Assembly (NCBI RefSeq): GCF_003432075.1
Contig: NZ_QWBU01000002.1
Coordinates: 434,001 to 498,000 of the forward strand
Source: Shinella sp. WSJ-2
Lineage (GTDB): Bacteria > Pseudomonadota > Alphaproteobacteria > Rhizobiales > Rhizobiaceae
Direction of reading: 5' to 3'
Length of the DNA: 64,000 nucleotides
Below the pieces are notes generated by a model, which had not been told where the DNA came from, ran no database searches, and saw only the letters and a list, made by a program, of their open reading frames with translations. Every line of letters begins with the position of its first letter. Position 1 is the stretch's first letter. Shown piece after piece: positions 8,117 to 17,156 of this stretch. The position numbers were made by a program, and so were the translations under genes.

Positions 8117-9613
8117 ATGCCGATATCGAACGCCGCCTTCGTGCGCTCGACTGTGATCCTGCTCGCAGCAGGTATGATTGCGTTGCTCGGCATCGTCGGC
8201 ACGTCGCTTTGGCTTGTCAGCAAGGTGCAGACCTATTTTGCCGAACTGGTCGAGGTACGCGAGGTCCGCAGCTCTGCGTCCGACCTGCTGTCGACCCTCA
8301 AGGATGCCGAAACCGGCCAGCGCGGTTTCGTCATCACCGGCGAGGCGACCTTCCGCAAGCCCTATGACGAGGCGCTGATGGCAGTTGCCGAGCGGCAGAG
8401 GGCGCTCGAGGAAAAATCGGCGAAGTTCGAGCACTATGCACGGCGCAGCCCCGATATCAAACGGCTCGTTTCGGAAAAACTCGTTGAGCTCGCGGAGACG
8501 GTCGAGGCCGTGGAGCAGGGCCGCACGACCGATGCGATTGCTCAGGTTAAGACCGACCGTGGCCGCATCCTCATGGATCAGTTGCGCGAACAGCTTGGCG
8601 CCATCATGGCGGATGCCGATCATCGCCTTCAGGTCGGTATCGTCGATACGCTGTGGTCGGCCGGCGCGCTGCAATGGACGACGGTCATCGGCGCCATCGC
8701 CATCATCGGCGTGCTCGGCGGCGCGGTTCTCGTCGTCGCGCAATATACCCGCGACATCATGCTGGCGCGGCGCGAGGTCGAGACGCTGAACGCCACGCTG
8801 GAACGGCGGGTGGACGAGCGTACCGAGGAGCTGATCCGCGCCAATCAGGAAGTGCAGCGCTTCGCCTACATCGTCACCCACGACCTGCGCGCGCCGCTGG
8901 TCAACATCATGGGTTTCACCAGCGAATTGCAGGCATCGCTCTCCTCCATCCAGACTTATGTCCTGGCCGATGGCAAACCGCCGAGCGCCGACGATATTCT
9001 GGAAGCGCGCCGCGCCGCCTCGGAAGACCTGCCGGAGGCGATCGGCTTCATCCGCTCTTCCACCAAGAAGATGGATGGCCTCATCAACGCCATCCTGAAG
9101 ATTTCGCGTGACGGGCGCCGCGAGTTGAAGATCGAGCGCGTCGATCTCAAGGCCCTGGTCGAGATGGGGGCTGCGACCGTCAATCACCAGGTGGTCGAAT
9201 CCGACGGGGTTGTCACCATTGGCAACAATCTGCCAACGGTCATTTCCGACCGGCTGTCGCTCGAGCAGGTTTTCGGCAACCTCTTCGACAATGCCATCAA
9301 ATACCAGACGCCGGGTCGTCCGCTGCGCATTTCCGTCACCGCGCGCAATAACGGACGCGCCGGTTCCGTCATCGAGTTCACCGACAACGGCCGCGGCATC
9401 GCGCCGGAGGATCACGAGCGGGTCTTCGAGCTGTTTCGCCGCTCCGGCACGCAGGACAAACCCGGCGAAGGCATCGGTCTTGCGCATGTTCGTTCACTGA
9501 TGCGCAATCTGGGTGGTGATATCGTCGTCAAATCCGCACTCGGGGAAGGCACGACGTTTGTTCTGCGTCTGCCGCCCGACCTCAGCAAAGTAGTCAGGAG
9601 TATGCAGGCATGA
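8117..9613 (+). CDS. CHASE3-domain sensor histidine kinase
   Basis: 498-aa membrane sensor kinase. Transmembrane helix 1 (about 10-32) and helix 2 (about 186-208) bracket a periplasmic CHASE3 domain of about 150 residues, recognisable by LLSTLKDAETGQRGFVITGE. A coiled-coil linker (EVETLNATLERRVDERTEEL) leads to a HisKA domain with the phospho-accepting His255 in VTHDLRAPL. The N-box is FGNLFDNAIKY, the G1 box DNGRGIAPEDH, and the G2 region GEGIGLAHV. It should autophosphorylate in response to an unknown signal and pass phosphate to the receiver encoded immediately downstream, whose gene overlaps it by four bases (ATGA). The architecture resembles Cph1-type kinases that pair with single-domain receivers. 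Confidence 0.9.
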   Translation: MPISNAAFVRSTVILLAAGMIALLGIVGTSLWLVSKVQTYFAELVEVREVRSSASDLLSTLKDAETGQRGFVITGEATFRKPYDEALMAVAERQRALEEKSAKFEHYARRSPDIKRLVSEKLVELAETVEAVEQGRTTDAIAQVKTDRGRILMDQLREQLGAIMADADHRLQVGIVDTLWSAGALQWTTVIGAIAIIGVLGGAVLVVAQYTRDIMLARREVETLNATLERRVDERTEELIRANQEVQRFAYIVTHDLRAPLVNIMGFTSELQASLSSIQTYVLADGKPPSADDILEARRAASEDLPEAIGFIRSSTKKMDGLINAILKISRDGRRELKIERVDLKALVEMGAATVNHQVVESDGVVTIGNNLPTVISDRLSLEQVFGNLFDNAIKYQTPGRPLRISVTARNNGRAGSVIEFTDNGRGIAPEDHERVFELFRRSGTQDKPGEGIGLAHVRSLMRNLGGDIVVKSALGEGTTFVLRLPPDLSKVVRSMQA

Positions 9614-10056
9614 ACGGATTGGGTAAGGAAGTCACCATCGTGATGATCGAGGACGATGAAGGCCATGCGCGCCTCATCGAGAAGAACATCCGCCGCGCCG
9701 GGGTGCATAACGAGGTCGTGCCCTTCACCAACGGCACGGACGCGCTCGATTTCGTGCTCGGCAAGGACCGTACCGGTCTCGCCAGCGCCGGCCGTTTCCT
9801 GCTGATCCTGCTCGATCTCAACCTGCCCGACATGTCGGGCATCGATATCCTGCAGAAGATCAAGACAAACACCCACACCAAGCGCCTGCCGGTGGTGATC
9901 CTCACCACCACGGACGACGAGCGGGAAATCCAGCGCTGCTACGATCTCGGCGCCAATGTCTACATCACCAAGCCGGTCGAATATGAAAGCTTTGCGCATG
10001 CGATCCGCCAGCTCGGCCTGTTCTTCTCCGTGATCCAGATCCCTGAGACGCAGTAA
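9610..10056 (+). CDS. single-domain response regulator (Rcp1-like)
   Basis: 148-aa stand-alone receiver domain. It has the acidic pair IEDDEGHARLIEKN, the phosphorylation site Asp69 in LLDLNLPDMSG, the switch threonine in ILTTTDDE, and the conserved lysine in YITKPVEYESF. The longer loop near residue 50 and the DLNLPDMSG signature are typical of Rcp1-type receivers encoded next to bacteriophytochrome-like or CHASE3 kinases. There is no output domain, so it probably relays phosphate to another kinase or modifies its activity by binding. Its start overlaps the kinase stop (ATGA), which implies translational coupling. Its last codons are part of an 18-bp near-duplicate that continues up to the next start codon. 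Confidence 0.92.
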   Translation: MNGLGKEVTIVMIEDDEGHARLIEKNIRRAGVHNEVVPFTNGTDALDFVLGKDRTGLASAGRFLLILLDLNLPDMSGIDILQKIKTNTHTKRLPVVILTTTDDEREIQRCYDLGANVYITKPVEYESFAHAIRQLGLFFSVIQIPETQ

Positions 10057-10074
10057 ATGCCCGAGACCAAGTAA

Positions 10075-11130
10075 ATGAAGGACGGCCCGATCCGCATCCT
10101 CTATATCGATGACGATCCCATCCTCGCCCGGCTTGCCGAGCGGGCGCTCGGCCGTCTCGGCTATGAGGTGCGGCATGCCGAGGATATCGAGCGTGGCCGC
10201 GAGCTTCTCGCAGAGGGCGGCGCGGACGCCGTTGTGCTCGACCATTTCCTGAAATCGGGGACCGGCCTGTCCTTCCTCAAGGAGCTTGCCGATACGCCGG
10301 ATGCCGTTCCGGTCGTCTATGTCACCGGCTCGAACGATGCGCAGGTTGCCGTCGAGGCGCTGAAGGCGGGCGCGGCGGACTACGTCATCAAGTCCGTCGG
10401 CGACGATTTCATGCCGCTGCTTTCCAATGCACTGGGTCAGGCGCTCGAAAATGCCGAGCTGAAGCGCGCCAAACTGCGCGCCGAACAGGAGATCCGCGCC
10501 GCCAAGGAGCGCGCCGAGGTGCTGCTGGCCGAGGTGAACCACCGAGTCGGCAATTCGCTGGCGCTGGCGGCTGCCCTTATCCGCCTGCAGATGTCGAGCG
10601 CCTCGAACGAGGCGGTCAAGGAGGCGCTGTCGGAAACGCAGGCACGCATCACCGCGATTGCCGGCATCCACCGGCGGCTCTATACGTCGGAAGACGTGCG
10701 CCATGTCGATATGGGCGCCTATCTCGGCACGCTGCTCTCAGAACTCGACACGTCCTTGCAGAGCCAGGGACGCAATGTGCGCCTCAACCGGTCGCTGGAG
10801 CCGCTGCATGTCCCGACGGACCGTGCTGTCTCGCTCGGCGTTATCGTGACGGAGCTCGTCACCAACGCCTTCAAATATGCCTATGGCGATGCCGGCGGCG
10901 AGGTCCGCGTCGGTTTCACCCGGCTCGATCCCGACAATGCGCTGCTCTTTGTCGAGGATGACGGTATCGGCTGGCGCGGCGAAGGCCCGGTGCGCGGCAC
11001 CGGCCTGGGCACCAAGATCATCGGCGCCATGGCCTCCAGCCTCGGCGCCAAGCTCGACTATGCCAGCCGTGCCGCCGGCACGCGGGCGGAGTTGCTGGTG
11101 CGGATGAACGACGCGGCGCGGCCGGCATAA
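10075..11130 (+). CDS. receiver-HisKA_2 hybrid histidine kinase
   Basis: 351-aa soluble protein: a receiver domain at about 6-125 (acidic residues in YIDDDP, phospho-acceptor Asp56 in [10 protein letters not shown], Lys in YVIKSVGDD), a short coiled coil, and a HisKA_2-type kinase core. The phosphorylated His156 is in [12 protein letters not shown], the EVNHRVxN signature of the HWE/HisKA_2 class that is common in rhizobia. The ATPase domain has [14 protein letters not shown] and a glycine-rich [13 protein letters not shown]. It probably receives phosphate from, or feeds back on, the upstream kinase/receiver pair and acts on a further partner, possibly the PhyR general-stress system, which is served by HWE kinases in this class. 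It is the third gene of the operon. Confidence 0.9.
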   Translation: MKDGPIRILYIDDDPILARLAERALGRLGYEVRHAEDIERGRELLAEGGADAVVLDHFLKSGTGLSFLKELADTPDAVPVVYVTGSNDAQVAVEALKAGAADYVIKSVGDDFMPLLSNALGQALENAELKRAKLRAEQEIRAAKERAEVLLAEVNHRVGNSLALAAALIRLQMSSASNEAVKEALSETQARITAIAGIHRRLYTSEDVRHVDMGAYLGTLLSELDTSLQSQGRNVRLNRSLEPLHVPTDRAVSLGVIVTELVTNAFKYAYGDAGGEVRVGFTRLDPDNALLFVEDDGIGWRGEGPVRGTGLGTKIIGAMASSLGAKLDYASRAAGTRAELLVRMNDAARPA

Positions 11131-11217
11131 ACGCCCTTCGTGTCCGCATCGATCCCTCGCCTTCGTGGTGCGACTTCGGCTTTATGGGCCATTACGGGGT
11201 ATTCCATGCGCCACCGT

Positions 11218-11243
11218 CCACGCGGCGGATTTTCCGCCCGTGG
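11218..11243. other. inverted repeat / hairpin
   Basis: CCACG-(C)-GGCGGA, loop TTT, TCCGCC-CGTGG. The stem has 11 pairs with one bulged C and is followed on the + strand by GTTTTC. It may be an intrinsic terminator for the signalling operon that ends 87 bp upstream, although the T-run is short. Confidence 0.5.
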
Positions 11244-11261
11244 GTTTTCAAAGAGCATTCC

Positions 11262-11325
11262 GGACGGGGCGCTGGAAGCTGCCTCGTTTGATGTATTGTA
11301 TGTGGCACCTTTCAGCGCCCCGTTC
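11262..11325. ncRNA. candidate structured RNA: 22-bp imperfect stem-loop
   Basis: The left arm 11262-11283 and right arm 11304-11325 pair over 22 positions with two G-T wobbles and one C-C mismatch; the core is ACGGGGCGCTG / CAGCGCCCCGT. The 20-base loop is AT-rich. A TTTTT tract lies six bases after the right arm (11331-11335). A stem this long with a T-run nearby suits the 3' end of a small RNA or a terminator on the + strand. No promoter was identified. Confidence 0.4.
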
Positions 11326-11448
11326 AGCGGTTTTTGCCTGCGACTCCGGTCCCTCTGCAAAGTCCGGCATGGCTGATGTCGTTCGCCGGTTTCCGGAAGG
11401 GGCCATCGCCGTTTTGACATCGCGACCACACGCTCTGGCGATCGCGAC

Positions 11449-11466
11449 GGAAGGTTTTCACCTTCC
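11449..11466. other. short perfect hairpin
   Basis: GGAAGGT, loop TTTC, ACCTTCC: a seven-base perfect stem with a four-base loop inside the gene-free region. No flanking T-run on either strand. Function unknown. Confidence 0.4.
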
Positions 11467-11633
11467 AGCGTGTTCCCGTCCGGCGGACGATGCCGACGCA
11501 TCCGCCAGTCCCGGCCTCCTTGCGTGCCGCACAGGCACATCCGGCGCGCCGTCTGGGGCATGAAACGAAAGGGTCGGTCCGACACCCCGCCGCTTCCCCC
11601 ATGTCGCCGGAGGGAGACCATTTTCCGCAGGCC

Positions 11634-11670
11634 CGGGGTGTGGGGTTCTGCGTCTCTTCCCCACACCCCG
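11634..11670. repeat. 12-bp perfect inverted repeat
   Basis: CGGGGTGTGGGG at 11634-11645 and CCCCACACCCCG at 11659-11670, separated by 13 bases. The arms are perfect and extremely GC-rich and the pattern is not part of a gene. It could be a transcription barrier, a small-RNA stem, or part of an intergenic mosaic repeat present elsewhere in the genome. Confidence 0.55.
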
Positions 11671-11876
11671 CGCCGATCCCGCCTCGCTGCCACGCCTGGC
11701 AGTGTATCCGCGGCGGGATGGGAGGATTGTAAGCACGGGTTCGGAGAGCGGGGAAAATCTGGTGCGGAAGAGGGGATAAAAAAAGAGGATATACGCCACA
11801 CGGTAGAGCGCAAACGGCAAGAGACCCGGATGCAGGGGAACATCCGGGCCTTCGGGGAGGTCAGTGGCCGGGTCGC

Positions 11877-12053
11877 TTAGCGGCAGACCTTGATGCGCTT
11901 GATGACGACATTGCCGTAGTAGTCGTAGGACTTGATCTTCTTGATGAAGCAGTACGGCTGGTAGTCGTAGCCGTAGTAACCGGCCTGCGAGGGGGCCGCG
12001 AAGGAGACGGCGGCGACGAGGGCAACGGTGGCGGAAACGATGAACTTGCGCAT
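11877..12053 (-). CDS. small secreted Tyr-rich protein
   Basis: 58-aa protein not recognised as a member of a named family. It has a clear signal peptide (MRKFIVSATVALVAAVSFAA, predicted cleavage after SQA). The mature part of about 34 residues is rich in Tyr and Lys, contains two cysteines (YCFIKK and VCR at the extreme C-terminus) and a repeated IK-x-I-K pattern (IKKIKS, VIKRIKV). The Cys pair could form one disulfide in the periplasm. Start ATG 12053 is supported by AGGAGA nine bases upstream; a longer in-frame reading to 12095 lacks such support. It is divergent from the cupredoxin gene. Its coding potential rests on the signal peptide and ribosome-binding site. Confidence 0.7.
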   Translation of the reverse strand: MRKFIVSATVALVAAVSFAAPSQAGYYGYDYQPYCFIKKIKSYDYYGNVVIKRIKVCR

Positions 12054-12098
12054 GGGGTCTCTCCTGATCTCTGGTTGAGGATGAGCCTCTCCCATCCG

Positions 12099-12114
12099 GT
12101 GATCTGAAGATCAC
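12099..12114. promoter_or_regulatory. palindrome between divergent genes (putative operator)
   Basis: GTGATC-TGAA-GATCAC, six-base arms, lies 46 bp upstream of the small secreted protein start and 126 bp before the cupredoxin start. It looks like a dimer-binding site. The half-sites resemble CRP-family sites, but the spacing is two bases too wide for a canonical CRP/FNR box. Confidence 0.35.
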
Positions 12115-12239
12115 ACATCCCTTCGTGTGCCGCTGTTTCCGATGGAACAGCTCTCTGCCGACCCTGCTTTCCCACCGTTCAGCCAAGTGTCAGCGACGCG
12201 CTCTAGCGAATATGCAGGCTTTGAAGAAAGGTTCACGCC

Positions 12240-12665
12240 ATGACATATCGCATCGCCACGCTTGCAGCCCTTACCGCCATCTGCCTCAGCGCTCCGGCTT
12301 TCGCCGCGACAACCATCAAGGTCGTCGAGGGCGGGGAAGGCGGGGGCCCCATGACGCTTTCGCTCGACCAGTCTACGGTCAAGGCCGGCAGTGTCGTCTT
12401 CGCCGTGCACAATGATGCGGTCAGCGAGGCGCACGAGATGGTGCTGGTCAGGCTGAAGACGGCGAATGAGGAGGTTCCCGTGGTCGCCGCGAAGCATCGC
12501 GTGGATGAAAAGGCGCTGAAAAGCCTCGGCGAGGTCTCCGACCTGAAGCCGGGGGCGGACGGAACGCTGAAAGCCAAGCTGAAGGCCGGCACCTATCTGC
12601 TGCTCTGCAACATCAAGGGCCACTACGAAGCCGGCATGCATGCCAAATTGACGGTGACGAAGTAG
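12240..12665 (+). CDS. periplasmic cupredoxin-like copper protein
   Basis: 141-aa exported protein with a signal peptide (cleavage after AFA) and a plastocyanin/azurin-like beta fold. The putative type-1 copper ligands are a histidine in EAHEMVLV, then Cys, His and Met spaced as in LLLCNIKGHYEAGMHAKL. That C-x4-H-x4-M pattern is typical of the cupredoxin_1 family. The central segment (VAAKHRVDEKALKSLGEV) is longer than in plastocyanin, as in other proteobacterial members. It is likely an electron carrier or copper chaperone in the periplasm. No cytochrome oxidase or copper-resistance gene is adjacent, so the partner is unknown. It is convergent with rpsU across a GC-rich hairpin. Confidence 0.82.
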   Translation: MTYRIATLAALTAICLSAPAFAATTIKVVEGGEGGGPMTLSLDQSTVKAGSVVFAVHNDAVSEAHEMVLVRLKTANEEVPVVAAKHRVDEKALKSLGEVSDLKPGADGTLKAKLKAGTYLLLCNIKGHYEAGMHAKLTVTK

Positions 12666-12726
12666 GCCGGAGCGGCGGGCTGCCTGTCTGGCAGCGATAA
12701 CGCGGCTGGTTCTGCCGGCGGGGGCA

Positions 12727-12746
12727 GGCCGGGCAATCGCCCGGCC
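12727..12746. terminator. hairpin between convergent genes
   Basis: GGCCGGGC-AATC-GCCCGGCC, an eight-base perfect stem lying between the ends of the cupredoxin gene and rpsU. Neither side has a T-run, so intrinsic termination is only possible, not shown. Confidence 0.4.
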
Positions 12747-12754
12747 GCAATGGT

Positions 12755-12991
12755 TTAGCGCGTGCGCGCGGCCTTCTTGGGCGCAGGCAGCAGGCCTTCG
12801 CGCTGCATCTGCTTGCGTGCAAGCTTGCGCTGGCGGCGGATGGCTTCGGCCTTCTCGCGTGCCCGCTTTTCCGACGGCTTTTCAAAAGCGCTGCGCGCCT
12901 TCATTTCGCGGAAAACGCCTTCGCGCTGCAATTTCTTCTTCAGCACGCGAAGCGCCTGCTCGACATTGTTATCTCTGACGAGAACCTGCAA
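12755..12991 (-). CDS. rpsU: 30S ribosomal protein bS21
   Basis: 78-aa basic protein beginning [19 protein letters not shown], the invariant bS21 N-terminus that contacts 16S rRNA near the anti-Shine-Dalgarno. It ends in the lysine/arginine/alanine-rich tail usual for alphaproteobacterial S21 (KKAARTR). The start codon is TTG at 12991-12989, with AAGGA six bases upstream, so initiation at a rare codon is well supported. The 5' leader contains a small perfect hairpin (13009-13023, GCGGCTT/AAGCCGC). It is monocistronic, as usual for the free-standing rpsU copies of rhizobia. Confidence 0.95.
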   Translation of the reverse strand: MQVLVRDNNVEQALRVLKKKLQREGVFREMKARSAFEKPSEKRAREKAEAIRRQRKLARKQMQREGLLPAPKKAARTR

Positions 12992-13180
12992 TGGATGTCC
13001 TTTCTGTCGCGGCTTTAAGCCGCTTTGGTAGCCGAAAATAAAAATCCGTGAAGCCTCCTATCACTTCCCGTCGCGAATGTTCAGTCATTTTCGCGCCAAA
13101 GCTGATTTTCCTGCGGAGGAGACCGTTTTTTGCTGCATGACATCGGTATTCTCAGTGTTTTCGACAGGCCGGGAAACGAA

Positions 13181-13206
13181 AAGAGGCGGCCTGAAGGCCG
13201 CCTCTT
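13181..13206 (-). terminator. Rho-independent terminator of the fad operon
   Basis: An eleven-base perfect stem (AAGAGGCGGCC / GGCCGCCTCTT) with a four-base loop, 21 bp beyond the fadB stop. Read on the minus strand the stem runs into TTTTCGTTT. This is the expected end of the leftward beta-oxidation transcript. Confidence 0.82.
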
Positions 13207-13227
13207 GCCTGCCTGTGATGCCGGGAC

Positions 13228-15438
13228 TCAGGCGGCCTTCTTCGTTTCCGGGGCAAAACGGCTGTAGAAGGTCTCGCCCTTGGCGGCCATGTCCTTGAGG
13301 AGGGCCGTCGGCTGGAAGTGGCTGCCGTATTTCGCGGCGAGCTTTTCGCAGAGCGCCACGAAGGTCTTCACGCCCATGCCGTCGATGTAGGACAGCGTGC
13401 CGCCGGTATAGGGGGCGAAACCGAAGCCAAGGATGGAGCCGACATCAGCCTCGCGCGGATCGGTGACGATGCCTTCTTCCATGGTGCGAGCGGCTTCCAG
13501 CGCGATGGTGCCGAGCAGGCGCTCCTTGATCACCTGGATATCGACATTTTCGGGCTTCTGCTGCGGGTAGAGATCTTTCAGGCCCGGCCACAGCTTCTTC
13601 TTCGCCGGCTTCGGCGGGTAGTCGTAGAAGCCCTTGCCAGCCTTGCGGCCCAGGCGACCTTCGCCTTCCACCAGCTTCGTCACCAGCTCCATATGGCGCG
13701 GATCGACGGATTCGGCGCCGAGATCGGCGATGGAGGCCTTGAAGATCTTGTAGGAGAGATCGACGGCGACCTCGTCGTTGAGCGACAGCGGGCCGACCGG
13801 CATGCCGGCCATCTTGGCGGCATTCTCGATCATCGCCGCCGGCACGCCCTCGATCAGCATGTCATAGGCCTCGGCCATGTAGCGGAAGACGCAGCGATTG
13901 ACGTAGAAGCCGCGCGTGTCGTTGACGACGATCGGCGTCTTCTTGATGGCGGCGACATAATCCAAGGCGGTGGCGAGCGCTTTGTCGCCCGTTTCCTTGC
14001 CGAGGATCACTTCGACCAGCATCATCTTGTCGACCGGCGAGAAGAAATGGATGCCGATGAACTGGTTCGGGCGCTTGGAGTTCTTGGCAAGACCCGTGAT
14101 CGGCAGTGTCGAGGTGTTGGAGGCGAAGATCGCATCCTCCTTCAGCACGGCCTCGATCTTCTCGGTGACTTCCTTCTTGACCGTGCGGTCCTCGAAAACG
14201 GCCTCGATGACGAGATCGGCGTCGGCAAGGCTGGCATAGTCCGGCGTCGGCGTGATGAGGGAGAGCAGCTTCTCGCCCTCTTCCTTCGTCATGCGGCCCT
14301 TGCCGATGGCGCCGGTGACGAGGCCCTGGGAGTGCGCCTTGCCCTTGTCGGCGGCTTCCTGATCGCGATCGATGAGCACGACCGGAATGCCGGCGGCGGC
14401 CGTCACATAGGCGATCGACGCGCCCATGAAGCCGGCACCTACGACGGCGACCTTCTTGATCTCCGACTTCGGAACGCCGGCCGGGCGGCGCGCGCCCTTG
14501 CCGAGCTCCTGCATGGAGATGAACAGCGACCGGATCATCGAGAAGGCTTCGGTCGTCTGGAGGATATGGGTGAAGTAGCGCTGCTCGATCTTCAGGCCCG
14601 TCTCGAAGGGCACTTGAAGGCCCTCGTAGACGCATTTGAGGATGGCGAGCGCGCCCGGATAGTTGCCCGATGTCTCCCGGCGCAGGATCGCGGGGGCGGC
14701 CGGCCAGAGCTGGGCGGAGGCGGGTGTCCAGATACCGCCGCCGGGGGCCTTGAAACCCTTTTCATCCCATGGCTGGACGGGCTTCAGGCCGTCCTTGATC
14801 ATCTGCTTTGCGGCGGGGATGAGCTGGTCCGGCTCGACCACCTGATGCACGAGGTTCATCGCCTTGGCGCGGGCGGCCGTGAGCGACGAGCCGGTGGTCA
14901 TCATCTGCAAGGCGTCCTGCGCATTGGCAAGGCGCGGCACGCGCTGGGTGCCGCCGGCACCGGGGAAGATGCCGACCTTGACTTCCGGGAGAGCGATCTT
15001 GACCGACTTGGCATTCGAGGCGACGCGGCCGTGGCAGGCGAGCGACATTTCGAAGGCGCCGCCCATGCAGGTGCCATTGATGGCCGAAACCCAGGGCTTG
15101 CCGGAGGTTTCCAGCTTGCGGAACAGCCAGGTCATCCGGCCGGTGGCGTCGAACAGCTTTTGCACGGCGGTCGCGGGATCGCTGGCCTGCGCATCCTTCA
15201 GGAGGTCGAAGCTCGCCTTGATCATCGAGAGATCGGCGCCGCCGGAAAACGAGGACTTGCCCGAGGTGATGACGGCGCCCTTGATGGCGCTGTCGGCCAC
15301 GACCTGGTCGATGATTGTGTCGAGTTCATCCATCACCTCGACGGTGAAGACGTTCATCGACTTGTCGGGCATGTCCCAGGTGACCAGCGCGATGCCGTCG
15401 GCGTCGGTCTCGATGGAAAAGTTCTTGTATGCGCTCAT
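13228..15438 (-). CDS. fadB: fatty-acid oxidation multifunctional enzyme FadB/FadJ
   Basis: 736-aa fusion of enoyl-CoA hydratase (residues about 1-200) and 3-hydroxyacyl-CoA dehydrogenase (about 330-720), catalysing the second and third steps of beta-oxidation. The crotonase part has the oxyanion loop NGTCMGGAFEMSLACHG and catalytic glutamates in GAFEMS and LPEVKVGIFPG. The dehydrogenase has the NAD-binding GAGFMGASIA and the catalytic histidine in IHFFSPVDKMMLVE. Length (about 715-740) and order match alphaproteobacterial FadB. It is the last gene of the leftward operon and is followed by a strong terminator. It should form a trifunctional-type complex with the thiolase encoded two genes upstream. 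Confidence 0.95.
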   Translation of the reverse strand: MSAYKNFSIETDADGIALVTWDMPDKSMNVFTVEVMDELDTIIDQVVADSAIKGAVITSGKSSFSGGADLSMIKASFDLLKDAQASDPATAVQKLFDATGRMTWLFRKLETSGKPWVSAINGTCMGGAFEMSLACHGRVASNAKSVKIALPEVKVGIFPGAGGTQRVPRLANAQDALQMMTTGSSLTAARAKAMNLVHQVVEPDQLIPAAKQMIKDGLKPVQPWDEKGFKAPGGGIWTPASAQLWPAAPAILRRETSGNYPGALAILKCVYEGLQVPFETGLKIEQRYFTHILQTTEAFSMIRSLFISMQELGKGARRPAGVPKSEIKKVAVVGAGFMGASIAYVTAAAGIPVVLIDRDQEAADKGKAHSQGLVTGAIGKGRMTKEEGEKLLSLITPTPDYASLADADLVIEAVFEDRTVKKEVTEKIEAVLKEDAIFASNTSTLPITGLAKNSKRPNQFIGIHFFSPVDKMMLVEVILGKETGDKALATALDYVAAIKKTPIVVNDTRGFYVNRCVFRYMAEAYDMLIEGVPAAMIENAAKMAGMPVGPLSLNDEVAVDLSYKIFKASIADLGAESVDPRHMELVTKLVEGEGRLGRKAGKGFYDYPPKPAKKKLWPGLKDLYPQQKPENVDIQVIKERLLGTIALEAARTMEEGIVTDPREADVGSILGFGFAPYTGGTLSYIDGMGVKTFVALCEKLAAKYGSHFQPTALLKDMAAKGETFYSRFAPETKKAA

Positions 15439-15450
15439 GGGTGTTCCCCC

Positions 15451-15849
15451 TCAGTAGAGAATGGGTTCGATCTGCAGCGAGGCCTTGCCCCGGCCGCTAT
15501 ATCCCTGTTTCGTCGTGTTGGTGGCGATGAGCCGGCCGTGCCGTTCGAGGCGGATGGTGAAGCCCGGATCGATCGCCTTGCGCAGCGCCGAACGCCGGAC
15601 CCGCATCGTAAAGCGGATGCTGTGCCGGTTGCCCTTGCTGATGACCGTGGCCTGCGAGATCTGCCGGGCGGCGACGTCCATGACGCCCTGTTCTTCCAGC
15701 CGAATCGTCAGCCGACCGGGCGGAATGGCGCCCTTCGCCACATAGGTGACGGTGCCCGACAGCGTGAAGCTGTCGCCGGCCTCGGCGGAGGAGGCGATGA
15801 GGCCTGTTCCGATGAGGGCGAGGAAGCTGCGGCGGGTCGGGTGCGTCAT
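15451..15849 (-). CDS. exported YbaY/YscW-like protein in fad operon
   Basis: 132-aa protein with a twin-arginine-like leader (TRRSFLALIGTGLIASSAEA) and a beta-rich mature part: FTLSGTVTYVAKGAIPPGRL, TIRLEEQGVMDVAARQI, then a second strand set. The pattern G-x-V-T-Y-x(5)-L/I-P-P-G-x-L-x-I-x-L-E is that of the YbaY / YscW (PF09619-type) family of periplasmic proteins of unknown function. It carries no lipobox cysteine, so it is probably soluble in the periplasm. It sits between the thiolase (2 bp apart) and fadB (12 bp apart), so it is clearly co-transcribed. A periplasmic protein within a cytoplasmic beta-oxidation operon is unexpected. Confidence 0.72.
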   Translation of the reverse strand: MTHPTRRSFLALIGTGLIASSAEAGDSFTLSGTVTYVAKGAIPPGRLTIRLEEQGVMDVAARQISQATVISKGNRHSIRFTMRVRRSALRKAIDPGFTIRLERHGRLIATNTTKQGYSGRGKASLQIEPILY

Positions 15850-15851
15850 GG

Positions 15852-17060
<1,209 letters not shown>

Positions 17061-17156
17061 TCTCTTCTCCCTGACGGCGCAAAGGCGCCCTAGAATTCCT
17101 GGCTCGCGGCCTGCGACTGTAGCCCCCCGTCTCCTGATGGGAAGAGGGGCGAAGTA

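Larger units (their letters stand above)
11131..11876. other. 746-bp gene-free, hairpin-rich intergenic region
   Basis: No credible protein-coding gene was recognised. Open frames exist on both strands, but their translations are Arg/Pro/Ser-rich and resemble nothing known. The region holds at least four strong inverted repeats (11218-11243, 11262-11325, 11449-11466, 11634-11670). It may contain the terminator of the signalling operon, one or more small RNAs, or a rhizobial intergenic mosaic-type repeat; the sequence alone does not decide between them. Confidence 0.6.

Noticed and set aside
11058-11843. 261-residue minus-strand frame in the hairpin-rich gap
   Set aside because: Arg/Pro/Ser-rich translation, overlaps the kinase gene 3' end, no start signal, and covers several inverted repeats that suggest noncoding DNA.
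12099-12114. CRP/FNR site for the cupredoxin/microprotein pair
   Set aside because: The half-sites are right but the spacer is 8 bases instead of 6, so it is listed only as a generic palindrome.
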